Shown: positions 9,337-18,063 of the stretch, piece by piece
Numbering within the stretch: the first letter of the stretch is position 1
Layout of the letters: every line of letters starts with the position of its first letter
Assembly (NCBI RefSeq): GCF_028736175.1
Contig: NZ_CP117880.1
Span: 1,054,001-1,118,000 of the forward strand
DNA from: Sphingobacterium oryzagri
GTDB lineage: Bacteria; Bacteroidota; Bacteroidia; Sphingobacteriales; Sphingobacteriaceae
DNA length: 64,000 nucleotides
Reading direction: 5' to 3'
Notes under the pieces: model-generated
Database searches by the model: none
What the model saw: the letters and a program-made list of their open reading frames with translations, nothing else
Told to the model about the DNA's origin: nothing
Made by a program: the position numbers and the translations under genes

Positions 9337-9376
9337 TTTTTATTTTTTAATTTTCAAATTCACAAGGTGCTAATCC

Positions 9377-10984
9377 TTAACTTTTTTTATTTGCTAAAGA
9401 AGCGGCTACAAAGCTAACAAAAAGTGGGTGAGGATTTGCAACAGTTGACTTTAATTCTGGGTGAAATTGTCCGGCAACGAAGAATGGGTGGTTTTTTAAC
9501 TCCACAATCTCCACCAATCCTGTTTTTGGATTGATACCTGAAGCGACCATACCGGCTTCTTCGTATTGTTTCAGGTAGTCATTATTAAATTCGTAACGGT
9601 GTCTGTGGCGTTCGGTAATTTTGGATTTTCCATATATCGAATAGGCTTTTGATCCTTTTTTGATTTCACAATCGTAAGCGCCTAAACGCATGGTGCCGCC
9701 CATGTTTTTGATCGACTTTTGTTCTTCCATCAAGTTGATAACCGGATGGGCTGTTTTTTCGTTCATCTCAAAGCTGTTGGCGCCTTCCAGTCCAAGTACA
9801 TTTCTTCCGAACTCGATCACCGAGCATTGCATTCCTAAACAAATACCAAAGAACGGTACTTTATTTTCGCGCACATACTGAATGGCAGCCAATTTTCCTT
9901 CCAGTCCGCGTTCGCCAAAACCAGGTGCGACCAATACGCCATCGAGGTCTTTAAGTTTCTCCGTCAGGTTCTCCTGGTTGATGCTTTCTGCTGCGATATA
10001 TTTTAGTTTTACCTTCGTCTCATTTACCGCACCCGCGTGTATGAATGCTTCGGTAATGGATTTATAGGCATCAGGCAATTCTACATATTTACCCACCAGG
10101 CCAATTTGAACCTCGTTGGTCGGGTTTTTCAATTTCCCCAGAAATGCTTTCCAGCTTTCCAAATCAGGATCTTGTTTTGTCGATAATTTTAATTTGGTGA
10201 GCGCTGTTTTATCCAGTTGCTCGCGCAGCATGTTCAAGGGTACGTCGTAGATGGTTGGCGCATCGATGGATTCGACAACTGCATTGATGTTTACGTTACA
10301 AAATTGTGCGAGTTTCTTGCGGATATCCTGTGTAAGTTTGTGCTCTGTTCTACAAACAAGAATATCCGGCTGAATGCCATACTCTAGAAGCGTTTTTACC
10401 GAGTGTTGTGTTGGTTTCGTTTTCAGTTCGCCAGCTGCGGCAAGGTAAGGAACAAGCGTTAAGTGAATAACCAATGAATCGTTATTGCCCAATTCCCAAC
10501 GCAATTGTCTTACCGCTTCAATAAACGGAAGAGATTCAATATCGCCCACGGTGCCACCAAGCTCCGTAATCACGATGTCGTATTCGCCAGTTTGCCCCAA
10601 TAGTTGCATCCGGCGTTTGATTTCATCGGTGATATGTGGAACAACCTGCACAGTCTTGCCCAAATAAGCTCCTGCGCGCTCCTGCTCAATAACATGTTGG
10701 TAGATACGTCCTGTCGTCACGTTATTTGCTTGCGACGTAGGCACGTTTAGAAAACGTTCGTAGTGACCAAGGTCAAGGTCTGTCTCAGCCCCATCTTCGG
10801 TTACGTAGCACTCGCCATGTTCGTATGGATTTAAGGTTCCTGGATCGATGTTGATGTAAGGGTCAAACTTTTGAATGGTTACTTTAAAACCGCGCGCTTG
10901 AAGGAGTTTGGCGAGCGATGCAGCAACAATGCCCTTTCCCAACGACGAGGTTACGCCGCCCGTAACGAAGATATATTTACTCAT
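9377..10984 (-). CDS. pyrG: CTP synthase
   Basis: The 535-residue enzyme makes CTP from UTP, ATP and glutamine. The synthetase domain (~1-265) begins KYIFVTGGVTSSLGKGI and contains KFDPYINIDPGTLNPYEHGE. The class I glutamine amidotransferase domain (~290-535) has the nucleophile in FFGICLGMQCSVIEF and the His/Glu pair in GQFHPELKS. Length and order are standard. A minus-strand promoter element lies at 11053-11060. yidC follows closely and may share the transcript. Confidence 0.98.
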   Translation of the reverse strand: MSKYIFVTGGVTSSLGKGIVAASLAKLLQARGFKVTIQKFDPYINIDPGTLNPYEHGECYVTEDGAETDLDLGHYERFLNVPTSQANNVTTGRIYQHVIEQERAGAYLGKTVQVVPHITDEIKRRMQLLGQTGEYDIVITELGGTVGDIESLPFIEAVRQLRWELGNNDSLVIHLTLVPYLAAAGELKTKPTQHSVKTLLEYGIQPDILVCRTEHKLTQDIRKKLAQFCNVNINAVVESIDAPTIYDVPLNMLREQLDKTALTKLKLSTKQDPDLESWKAFLGKLKNPTNEVQIGLVGKYVELPDAYKSITEAFIHAGAVNETKVKLKYIAAESINQENLTEKLKDLDGVLVAPGFGERGLEGKLAAIQYVRENKVPFFGICLGMQCSVIEFGRNVLGLEGANSFEMNEKTAHPVINLMEEQKSIKNMGGTMRLGAYDCEIKKGSKAYSIYGKSKITERHRHRYEFNNDYLKQYEEAGMVASGINPKTGLVEIVELKNHPFFVAGQFHPELKSTVANPHPLFVSFVAASLANKKS

Positions 10985-11052
10985 AGCAATAATGGAATTT
11001 CAACTATTTTGAACCGAAAAATTGGTTCTAAATCTGCTTTATGTACGGGATA

Positions 11053-11060
11053 CAAAGATA
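11053..11060 (-). promoter_or_regulatory. -7 element of the pyrG/yidC promoter
   Basis: TATCTTTG on the minus strand fits TAnnTTTG exactly; a TTAC about 20 bp upstream is a weak -33. The ~60-nt leader contains the inverted repeat GAACC-N8-GGTTC (11013-11030), which might fold in the RNA. No regulator is implied. Confidence 0.5.
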
Positions 11061-11143
11061 GGATTTTTTGCAGAGTAACCGAAATAAAACCTGAAATAGC
11101 GAGCAGGCTTTTAAACGTCGGGTGAAATGCACGCTGTGATAAC

Positions 11144-11180
11144 AAAAGGTGCGCTGCCGTCGAGCAGTCGCACCTTTAGC
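11144..11180 (-). terminator. Probable terminator of the glycosidase-like/CBM9-like pair
   Basis: Inverted repeat AAAGGTGCG / CGCACCTTT, with inner CTGC/GCAG pairing, ends about 10 bp after the stop of the gene starting at 12273. The T-run is short. Confidence 0.5.
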
Positions 11181-11190
11181 TATCGCCTTG

Positions 11191-12273
11191 CTACCTTAAG
11201 GAGCGTAGCATTTGGATGGTGGCCTCATCGAAATCGGATTCGCCAAACAAGGAAGCACCTGCTGCGCCGTTATCTTTAGCGAGCTGAATAGCTGATTTTA
11301 CCTCCGCTAAGTTTTTAAAATCAGGAAGATAAAGTCCGGCATACAGCGGATATTTTCCGTGTAAGCTTTGTACGCCTTCGGCCACTGCTGTGCCAATCCA
11401 GTGGATAGGCTCTTTGTAAAATCCGTGATAAATCATAGGGAATACGCCCGATAAATCCCAACTTGGCCAATCCTGACGAACGATACGGCGCGCAAGATCT
11501 GGTGTTGGAAATACGGCTGCCGTTACCGGCTTTTTATATTCCGTAGCGGCGGCACAGATCTGGTTGACGATTTTCGTAATTTGTCCATAGCGAAATGAAC
11601 GCCACGAAAGGCTCTGTTCCGGTCGCTCCACATTATCGATGTCGATGCCTGTTTCTTTCAAGAATGCGGCTTTGCTAAATTTACTGTAGCAAAAGTCGTA
11701 GTCTGCTAGCTCGGTAGATTGATCCAGGTTGTAGTTTTGCCAGAGGTTAACCGGTAGCACGACATCCGGATAGCGGATGTAGTCTAAGTGAAGTCCATCA
11801 ACATCTTCTTTTTCCAGCTGCTCGCGCGCTTTGTCTTCTAAATATTTTGGAACATCCGGGTGTGACGGACAAAGAAAGCGGTAGTAACCTACATACGGAG
11901 GATTATCTGCGCACGATTTTCCAGAGCGGCTTACAGCGTAGTATTCCGGATGACTCTCGAGCAGCTCTTTCTCGCCGCGGTTCATGGTCCACATCCAACG
12001 ATGCGTTTCCAGTCCGTGTTCTTTGGCTGCCTGGAAATGACGTTTGCTATAATTTTCGAAAAAGATGCCGCGTACGCCTGCTTCGCGATAGCTTTGGTAG
12101 CGCTTCTTTAATTGTTTTTCGGTCTCGTCGGCATTTGGTCTTGCCCATAACCAAAAATCAAACAATAGCGGTAGGCGCGGTGCCGCCACTTGTGCGCTGG
12201 CTACATTATTGCTTACCTGGAGGGCAGCGAGGCCTAATCCTGCTGTTTTTAAAAAATTTCTTCTGCTATTCAT
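11191..12273 (-). CDS. Exported glycoside hydrolase-like protein (GHL10/DUF187-like)
   Basis: The 360-residue protein starts with a twin-arginine-type leader (NSRRNFLKTAGLGLAALQ), so it is probably exported folded. The rest resembles TIM-barrel glycosidase-like proteins of the GHL10 (DUF187) type: RGIFFENYSKRH, a strand ending DVDGLHLDYIRYPD (candidate acidic active-site positions), and late strands PMIYHGFY and ASLFGES. The substrate is unknown. Its start overlaps the end of the upstream CBM9-like gene by 8 bp, indicating translational coupling. Together they suggest handling of a glycan in the periplasm or outside the cell. The activity is inferred from fold resemblance only. Confidence 0.75.
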   Translation of the reverse strand: MNSRRNFLKTAGLGLAALQVSNNVASAQVAAPRLPLLFDFWLWARPNADETEKQLKKRYQSYREAGVRGIFFENYSKRHFQAAKEHGLETHRWMWTMNRGEKELLESHPEYYAVSRSGKSCADNPPYVGYYRFLCPSHPDVPKYLEDKAREQLEKEDVDGLHLDYIRYPDVVLPVNLWQNYNLDQSTELADYDFCYSKFSKAAFLKETGIDIDNVERPEQSLSWRSFRYGQITKIVNQICAAATEYKKPVTAAVFPTPDLARRIVRQDWPSWDLSGVFPMIYHGFYKEPIHWIGTAVAEGVQSLHGKYPLYAGLYLPDFKNLAEVKSAIQLAKDNGAAGASLFGESDFDEATIQMLRSLR

Positions 12274-13363
12274 CGTTCGTATGGTAATTTCCGTGACTAT
12301 CCAAAGTAAGGCTATAGCCGTTGGAAGAATCGCGGATGGTTAGTTTATAAAAGGATTTAGCTTTATTAAGTAATATATCGTGCTTTAACTGTTGCATCGC
12401 AGGTTTTACGAGCTGCGTATAGTTAGGAAGCTGATCAATTTGATCTGCATAGGCTTTGTGCTGCTTGTGGTAAGCTTGTTGTAAATAGAAGATATTCCAG
12501 GCGAGCTGCTCTATCTTTTGGCTTTCTGGAAGTTTAACTTCTTGCGGTTGTTTTGTTACAAATTGCAGATAGCCCCATCGTTCCGGATGATGCATATTGA
12601 TGACGCCTATTGGCGACCATACCCAGTTGTCTTCCGGAAGAAACTTATCGCCATCTTTTTTTCGCGTATACGTTTCCTCATTTACCGTTGCTTGCCACTG
12701 CACACGAGAAAAATTGATGCGCCAGTAACTGTTGAGTTTTGGCGTGGCGTTACTGGAATAGGTGAGTAGCGAACGGAAGGGGATGGCCATTTCTACCGCC
12801 CAAAACTGGTCTTTATCTGTAGGATCATTGATCGTGCCGGCATGGTGTACTGCGCTTTTTAGTCCTTTAACATCCCAATGCATCAAAGCGTCACCGCCAA
12901 GGCGATAAGCTTTTGGCATCATCAGGTCCATGATGGTGTTTAAAGCGTTTACTTCAATCTCGTAATAAAGCGGTTGCTGCTCAAATGGTTTGATAAAAAC
13001 CTCAAAATCGTTGTTGTGGTAAATAATGGCATCATGCTGGGTGATGTCACCCCAGATATGCGGTTCTTCGAGCTGGGCGTATATATAGAGATGCTCGTTG
13101 TCCCACAGCATCTTCACGCGTGTATTAAATGCCGGTTTAGCTTTTTGTGAACCTTCGATATCGATAAATGCGGATGTCCACGGTGCTTGTGCCCAATCGC
13201 TTTCATCAGCTTTGCCATCAATGTTTAGTGGATGATTGATTTTATTTGCAGCATAAACCAGTGGTGTTGTTTGCATGTTGCTCACCTGTTTGAGCTGCTG
13301 CGCTTGCAAGTGGACGGCGGATAGCCATATGGAGCTTAGTAGAAGGGGGAATGTGTATTTCAT
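12266..13363 (-). CDS. Exported carbohydrate-binding family 9-like protein
   Basis: This 365-residue protein has a signal peptide (TFPLLLSSIWLSAVHLQAQ) and a CBM9-like domain over ~35-260. Family marks are INHPLNIDGKADESDWAQAPW, VKMLWDNEHLYIYAQLEEP, NNDFEVFIKP, YYEIEVNALNTIMDL and FWAVEMAIPFRSL. A helical C-terminal part (~265-365) has no known motif. Such stand-alone CBM9-like proteins in Bacteroidota bind sugars or are of unknown role. ATG at 13363 is used rather than 13384 because the signal peptide begins there. The 3' end overlaps the next gene by 8 bp. Confidence 0.85.
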   Translation of the reverse strand: MKYTFPLLLSSIWLSAVHLQAQQLKQVSNMQTTPLVYAANKINHPLNIDGKADESDWAQAPWTSAFIDIEGSQKAKPAFNTRVKMLWDNEHLYIYAQLEEPHIWGDITQHDAIIYHNNDFEVFIKPFEQQPLYYEIEVNALNTIMDLMMPKAYRLGGDALMHWDVKGLKSAVHHAGTINDPTDKDQFWAVEMAIPFRSLLTYSSNATPKLNSYWRINFSRVQWQATVNEETYTRKKDGDKFLPEDNWVWSPIGVINMHHPERWGYLQFVTKQPQEVKLPESQKIEQLAWNIFYLQQAYHKQHKAYADQIDQLPNYTQLVKPAMQQLKHDILLNKAKSFYKLTIRDSSNGYSLTLDSHGNYHTNDE

Positions 13364-13452
13364 ATTGTAACGCTGAAAATACACATTTGTACTTGTTAAA
13401 TGTTATTGTAACATAAATTTTGTACGATGCTGCTTGGTTTTCGGGCAAATGG

Positions 13453-13482
13453 AAAAAGCTTCTACGGGAAGGATAGAAGCTC
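13453..13482 (-). terminator. Terminator of rplS
   Basis: Stem AGCTTCTA / TAGAAGCT followed on the minus strand by a T5 run, about 27 bp after the rplS stop. Confidence 0.75.
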
Positions 13483-13508
13483 TTTTATAGTTGAAGAAGT
13501 TAGCGGGA

Positions 13509-13856
13509 TTAAACGCGTCTCGATTTGATACGAGCAGCTTTACCAGTAAGGCCACGCAAATAGAATAATTTCGCGCGACGTACTTTACCGTAGCTATTAA
13601 CTTCAATTTTTTGAATGTTTGGTGAGTTTGCAGGGAAAATACGTTCAACACCTATACCGTTAGAGATTTTACGAACGGTAAAAGTAGCGTTAGCACCTTC
13701 GCTGTTTAATTGGATAACTACACCTTGGTACACCTGTACACGCTCTTTATTTCCTTCGCGAATTTTATAATGAACGCTGATGGTATCTCCGGCTTTGAAT
13801 GCGGGATTTTCATTTCTTACTACCGCTTGTTCTTCTACAAATTTTACTAAATCCAT
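13509..13856 (-). CDS. rplS: 50S ribosomal protein L19
   Basis: The 115-residue product matches bacterial L19, which sits at the 30S/50S interface. Diagnostic stretches are [47 protein letters not shown] and the C-terminal [18 protein letters not shown]. The frame is open to 13979, but [14 protein letters not shown] at 13856 is the family start and the added upstream residues are AT-rich leader sequence. In Bacteroidota rplS is often unlinked to the trmD cluster, as here. Confidence 0.97.
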   Translation of the reverse strand: MDLVKFVEEQAVVRNENPAFKAGDTISVHYKIREGNKERVQVYQGVVIQLNSEGANATFTVRKISNGIGVERIFPANSPNIQKIEVNSYGKVRRAKLFYLRGLTGKAARIKSRRV

Positions 13857-14111
13857 GATTTCGAGTATTATTAACGATTTTATATCCTGTAAAAATCGGA
13901 CTGCAATGTTACAGCTTTTCTTTGAATAATAAAAATACTTATTCAAATAAACGTCGTTCTCTTTTACAAGTGCGTGCAAAGGTAGTGAAAATAAGTTAGC
14001 TTCATCAAGGAATTTTACTTTTTATTTTCTTTTTTCTGAAGGCGTCCATTCCTTGTTTTGAAATTATCTCTCAATTAATGAACTTGTTAGATCTGAGCGG
14101 TTAAAAAAGTC

Positions 14112-14141
14112 TTGACAGTTGTTAAATATGCTGTATATTTG
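14112..14141 (+). promoter_or_regulatory. Promoter of tRNA-Pro
   Basis: TTG (14112-14114) and TATATTTG (14134-14141) are separated by 19 bp, an exact Bacteroidota promoter, about 30 bp before the tRNA 5' end. Confidence 0.75.
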
Positions 14142-14171
14142 TGCCACACAAAACAAAGGTGATACCTTTTT

Positions 14172-14245
14172 CGGGGTGTAGCGTAGCCCGGTATCGCGCC
14201 ACATTTGGGATGTGGAGGTCGTAGGTTCGAATCCTGCCACCCCGA
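14172..14245 (+). tRNA. tRNA-Pro (anticodon TGG)
   Basis: A full cloverleaf can be drawn: acceptor arms CGGGGTG / CACCCCG, D-arm with GTAGCGTAGCCCGGTA, anticodon stem CCACA / TGTGG around loop TTTGGGA (anticodon TGG at 14206-14208), and T-arm GTAGGTTCGAATCCTGC. CCA is not encoded. The T-arm and 3' acceptor half are the attachment site of the adjacent mobile element; the copy kept here restores an intact tRNA. Confidence 0.95.
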
Positions 14246-14254
14246 CAAAAAAGC
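14230..14254 (+). repeat. attL core in the tRNA-Pro 3' end
   Basis: The 25 bp from the T-arm through the six A residues after the acceptor stem and into GC are identical to 43236-43260; the first 19 bp also match 41672-41690 and 43361-43379. Confidence 0.85.
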
Positions 14255-14270
14255 CTACAAAGGCAGTCGA

Positions 14271-14306
14271 AACCCCTTAGATCGTATGATTTAAGGGGTT
14301 TTTTCT
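14271..14306 (+). terminator. Terminator just inside the left element end
   Basis: Stem AACCCCTTA / TAAGGGGTT followed by a T-run. It would end tRNA-Pro transcription and shield the element. Confidence 0.75.
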
Positions 14307-14350
14307 TTTTTCTCCCCTTAATCTGTTCAAGTAAATCCAAGGAAAATGGG

Positions 14351-14365
14351 ACCTATTCGGTTACC
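14351..14365 (+). repeat. 15-bp direct repeat near the left end (possible integrase arm site)
   Basis: ACCTATTCGGTTACC occurs here, about 100 bp inside attL, and again at 41598-41612, 60 bp inside the right core, in the same orientation. Arm-type integrase sites have this layout; the role is inferred. Confidence 0.5.
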
Positions 14366-14556
14366 AGTTTTCTATTACTAAATTTGGGTCACCGAAATCG
14401 GTTCAAATATTTGTAAATCAGTTCAATGTACTAGTTGTTTTGTTGCCTTGTGCGGCTCTTTGATACGCGTTGGTTCTATCTTTTGTGACCCCTTGCATAT
14501 CAAAATGATACATTCAGCAGCAAGACTTGGGAATGCAACCATTAAAATTAGTTGAT

Positions 14557-15792
14557 ATGAAAACACAGAATTGCACATTTGGGGTTATCTTCTACCTGAA
14601 GAAACAGAAGACGACAGCGGTGGGGACAGCGCCGATCTATGCTAGGGTCACCGTCAATGGTAAGCGAACGGAGATATCGGTCAAACGTTCTATATCGGTT
14701 TCGGCATGGGACGTGAAAAAAGGTCTAGGCAAAGGTAGCCGTGAGGAAATTGCGGCACTTAACCGATTTCTAGCGCGATTCAAAGCGAAGATCATCGATG
14801 CTTATCAGGAGATGGTGCTTGCGGGAAAAGTAGTCGATGGCTCACTGATCAGGGCACGTGTTACGATGACTGCTGATTCGGGTCGTACACTTTGCGAACT
14901 GATCGATTTTCACAATAAAGATCAACAGACCAAGCTGACATATGGCACGATGAAAAATTACTATACTACGCAGCGGTATATAAAGGATTTTTTACAGAAG
15001 AGGTTTCGCTCTGGCGATGTATCTATCCTAGAACTTAATTATGCTTTTATATCCGATTTTGAGCACTACCTGCGGGATCATAAACCGAAAGATCACCATA
15101 GGCCATTAAATAATAACGGCGTAATGAAGCACATCGAGCGTCTGCGTAAGATGGTAAATATGGCCGTGACAATGGATTGGCTCACAAAAGATCCCTTTGC
15201 GAAATTTCGGAAACATTTTGATAAGGTGGAACGTAATAGCCTGACCAAAGAGCAGCTAACCATATTAGAAGGCAAGTGCTTTAGGATCGAACGGCTGGCG
15301 CAGGTCTTGGATATGTTCCTTTTTAGCTGTTATACGGGACTGGCCTATATAGACCTAACGGAACTCACGCCGGACTCTATACGTACCGGCATTGATGGAG
15401 AGCTGTGGATATATACCAATAGGATAAAGACCGATACAAGCGTTCGTATTCCACTATTGCCAAAAGCAAAAGCTTTGATGGAAAAGTACCAGAACGACCC
15501 GCGTGCAATTAACAATGGAACAGTTTTTCCTGTTATTTCCAATCAACGTATGAACGGCTACTTAAAGGAGATAGCCGAAATCTGTGAAATTGATAACGAC
15601 CTTACTTTCCACATAGCAAGGCATACTTTTGCAACAACCGTGACATTGAGCAATGGCGTGCCTATTGAGTCTGTCAGTAAGATGTTGGGGCATACGAGTA
15701 TCCGTACTACACAGATCTACGCAAAGGTCGTGGAAAAGAAATTGAGTGACGATATGCAAAAGCTTAAGGTTCGCTTATCTGCCGCTACTTAG
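14557..15792 (+). CDS. Tyrosine recombinase/integrase of the tRNA-Pro element
   Basis: The 411-residue site-specific recombinase should catalyse integration and excision at the tRNA-Pro attachment core. Residues ~1-95 form an arm-DNA-binding domain (FGVIFYLKKQKTTAVGTAPI, typical of Bacteroidota), ~105-210 the SAM-like core-binding domain, and ~225-400 the catalytic domain. Catalytic residues seen: Lys in NRIKTDTSVRIPL, HIARHTFATT (HxxR), MLGHTSIRTTQIYAKV (His and the nucleophile Tyr). The box I Arg position reads CYTGLAYIDL (Ala), a variant common in this Bacteroidota subgroup. A start at 14527 is possible, but ATG 14557 gives the usual N terminus. Confidence 0.93.
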   Translation: MKTQNCTFGVIFYLKKQKTTAVGTAPIYARVTVNGKRTEISVKRSISVSAWDVKKGLGKGSREEIAALNRFLARFKAKIIDAYQEMVLAGKVVDGSLIRARVTMTADSGRTLCELIDFHNKDQQTKLTYGTMKNYYTTQRYIKDFLQKRFRSGDVSILELNYAFISDFEHYLRDHKPKDHHRPLNNNGVMKHIERLRKMVNMAVTMDWLTKDPFAKFRKHFDKVERNSLTKEQLTILEGKCFRIERLAQVLDMFLFSCYTGLAYIDLTELTPDSIRTGIDGELWIYTNRIKTDTSVRIPLLPKAKALMEKYQNDPRAINNGTVFPVISNQRMNGYLKEIAEICEIDNDLTFHIARHTFATTVTLSNGVPIESVSKMLGHTSIRTTQIYAKVVEKKLSDDMQKLKVRLSAAT

Positions 15793-16241
15793 ACAAATAT
15801 TCCTCTGCAAATGTATTTCGAGTAATAAGAGACGGTATTACGCGCTGTCTCTTTTTACTAGGTGACTAGCTCTGCGCTGTTCTAAAGTTTTAAACTTTTG
15901 ATGCTGTTGCTGCGCTATGCGCAAGGTTATTGATGAAAGTGCTGTCGATTTATAGATATGGTTTCTACAAGAGGATTGGAAGATACTGCCTCGGCATCGA
16001 GCCTCTGCATTATTTGGGACAGACAATTGATTGCACGCAAAGTTACTTCGCCAGCTTGGCATGCCCCATTTCGCAAATCCGGCACACCCAATAAAAAACA
16101 TCACAAAATGGGTATCCGCTAAAAACAGCGGAACCTCCTTCGCTACGCCATTTTGATCGTTTTTTCTTTATGCATGGCAAGATCTTGTCTCGTGAACGTC
16201 CGGCGTTAATCAATTTTTTGTTTCATTTTATTTATCAAGCT
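15793..16241. other. Intergenic region downstream of the integrase
   Basis: About 450 bp with no supported gene. A small stem TCCGCT / AGCGGA lies at 16115-16131. An 88-codon minus-strand frame (15838-16104) has no recognisable features and is not accepted. The stretch before the RadC-like start probably contains its promoter. Confidence 0.4.
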
Positions 16242-16700
16242 ATGAAAAACAGACTAATCGCCAACGAATTGCGAATTTCCTATCACAAAAAGCAGGAGCT
16301 ATCCATCGAAGCATTCAAGAGCATAACCAACTCCAGCCTTATGGATGGTGTATTTAGAATGATATGGGATATCGATGAAATGGATGTACGGGAAAGCTTC
16401 TATGCACTCTATTTTAATAACAAGCTGGATCTTGTTGGCTACCGTAAGATTGCGGATGGTGGAATTGATGCCATACATGTCGATATAAGATTGATCATGT
16501 CTTCAGCCTTATTATGTAATGCAATAAGGATCTGTGTTGCCCATAATCATCCTTCAGGTACATTAAGACCTAGTCAAGCCGATAGACAACTTACCCGCAA
16601 GATGATCGAGGCAGGAAAGGTTCTGGATATACAATTATTGGATCACCTGATATTGACCGGAGAATCTTACTATTCATTTAGGGATGAAGGAGACATCTAG
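16242..16700 (+). CDS. RadC-like JAB domain protein
   Basis: This 152-residue protein consists mostly of a JAB/MPN (RadC) domain with a complete JAMM-type metal motif: HNHPSGTLRPSQAD (HxH...S..D), preceded by the segment around DLVGYRKIADGG. Small RadC-like proteins are common in Bacteroidota mobile elements; their role is unknown, and the old repair assignment of RadC is doubtful. The start at 16242 (MKNRLIANELRISYHKKQ) is preferred over 16170, whose extra 24 residues look like leader sequence. Confidence 0.88.
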   Translation: MKNRLIANELRISYHKKQELSIEAFKSITNSSLMDGVFRMIWDIDEMDVRESFYALYFNNKLDLVGYRKIADGGIDAIHVDIRLIMSSALLCNAIRICVAHNHPSGTLRPSQADRQLTRKMIEAGKVLDIQLLDHLILTGESYYSFRDEGDI

Positions 16701-16881
16701 TCTCCCGATTCTCTATTTTTTATTTGCCTGTCTATTAGTATAGTAGTTATAACCGATTCCAAAGATGAACAACGTTATTATGGCCTTTTGGAATGTAATT
16801 TTGAGAAGCTAATTTCACAATAAACTGCTTGGCTATTGCCACCACTATGGCAGCTAAATAGCCAAGCAACTGGCAAAAAGG

Positions 16882-17298
16882 CTATTTACCAAGAAGTTTT
16901 TCTAGATATACATTCTTTTCTTTTTCCGATTCAAGAAGACGCTCGTAAAGCTTTTTATTTTCCTCGTAAGCTTCAACCAACTTGTCTAGAGGATTGAAGG
17001 TGCAATTTGTTGCACTAAATGTACCGTTGCTATGACTAAAACTTTGGTCGTTAAATGTGTTAAAATAGTTGATCACTTTCTCTTCGTCAAAATTTTCTAT
17101 AGCTTCAGGTGTTACGCCTAAAATTGTTGCGACTTGTTCAAGAAGGCCTCTTTCAATATGTTCCTTATTTTCCATAGAGGATACTGCCTGTTGGCTAATT
17201 CCTAGCTCGGTAGCCAAAGTTTCCTGTTTCATCCCTCTTAATTCGCGGACACGGCTGATTTTTCGGCCAATGTGATTTGGTTTTTTAGCTGTAGTCAT
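16882..17298 (-). CDS. XRE-family transcriptional regulator
   Basis: The 138-residue protein has an N-terminal Cro/C1-type helix-turn-helix (~10-65: RKISRVRELRGMKQETLATE followed by LGISQQAVSSMEN) and a C-terminal helical, Glu/Lys-rich part (~105-138) likely to form a coiled coil for oligomerisation. It is the only backbone gene on the minus strand and is divergent from the gene at 17441, so it may repress that operon or the excision genes. No operator could be pinned down. Confidence 0.88.
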   Translation of the reverse strand: MTTAKKPNHIGRKISRVRELRGMKQETLATELGISQQAVSSMENKEHIERGLLEQVATILGVTPEAIENFDEEKVINYFNTFNDQSFSHSNGTFSATNCTFNPLDKLVEAYEENKKLYERLLESEKEKNVYLEKLLGK

Positions 17299-17440
17299 AG
17301 ATCAAATATATGAAATTTTTAGAGAGCTAATCTGCAATTCGAGATGTAAAATACAACTTTCCGGTTGTTTCTAATAGCCTATTGGGGTTCGATACGGCAA
17401 TTTTTCCTAGGTTATTTGTATAGACAAACTTAAATAATAG

Positions 17441-17908
17441 ATGAAAAAGGATAAGCAAAAGACCGTATTGGTCGATAAGTACGAAAAGTATAGAGATATC
17501 GGTGAAATGTTTTCGACTCGATCACGTGTTATGAAATTATCGGTTCCGAGCAATATGCGAATGCTATGCGCGATACTGGATGTCAAAGTCGAAAGTATAC
17601 TTCATGATTTTATGTGGATATTAAGTTCTTCGCACATTAGGAACGGAACCAAACAGCAAAGATCAAAAGCCCTCAAGTTTTTTCTTGCTCGTAGATATGG
17701 TCAGTCGAATTACACTAAACAGCAGATAAAACAGATGTTTAATGAGCTTAGCTCTAATCGTGAGATATATGAAACTACGGACAAGCTGAAAGGAGATGAC
17801 CTTGAGCTCTTTTGGAAGAGTAATCACATGTACACAGAGTACTGGTTCAAGCGGTGGTTCAATATGAATACGCGTGAGAATGATGTCAATGTTCTGAAGG
17901 AATACTAA
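17441..17908 (+). CDS. Hypothetical mobile-element protein
   Basis: A 155-residue, Lys/Arg-rich protein of unknown function, predicted helical and cytoplasmic. A central segment (VPSNMRMLCAILDVKVESIL) might be a small DNA-binding helix bundle, but no motif is diagnostic. It is the first gene of a rightward group (17441-21831) that occupies the usual accessory slot between the element's regulator and its excisionase-like gene. Codon use is like its neighbours. Confidence 0.6.
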   Translation: MKKDKQKTVLVDKYEKYRDIGEMFSTRSRVMKLSVPSNMRMLCAILDVKVESILHDFMWILSSSHIRNGTKQQRSKALKFFLARRYGQSNYTKQQIKQMFNELSSNREIYETTDKLKGDDLELFWKSNHMYTEYWFKRWFNMNTRENDVNVLKEY

Positions 17909-18063
17909 TCCTGCGCACTAAAGTTCCTGAGCCATTGATGTTGAAAATAGCAAACGCCCCTTTTTATCAGGAAGCTTTTTGGACTAAAAATTTCCGGACA
18001 AAATAACCATACTATTTACAATCGATATGCCGAAGATTTAAGAAATTAAAAACACAAAATATT

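Noticed and set aside
14122..14340. Minus-strand 72-codon frame over tRNA-Pro
   Set aside because: It is the antisense of the tRNA and its terminator, a familiar false gene.
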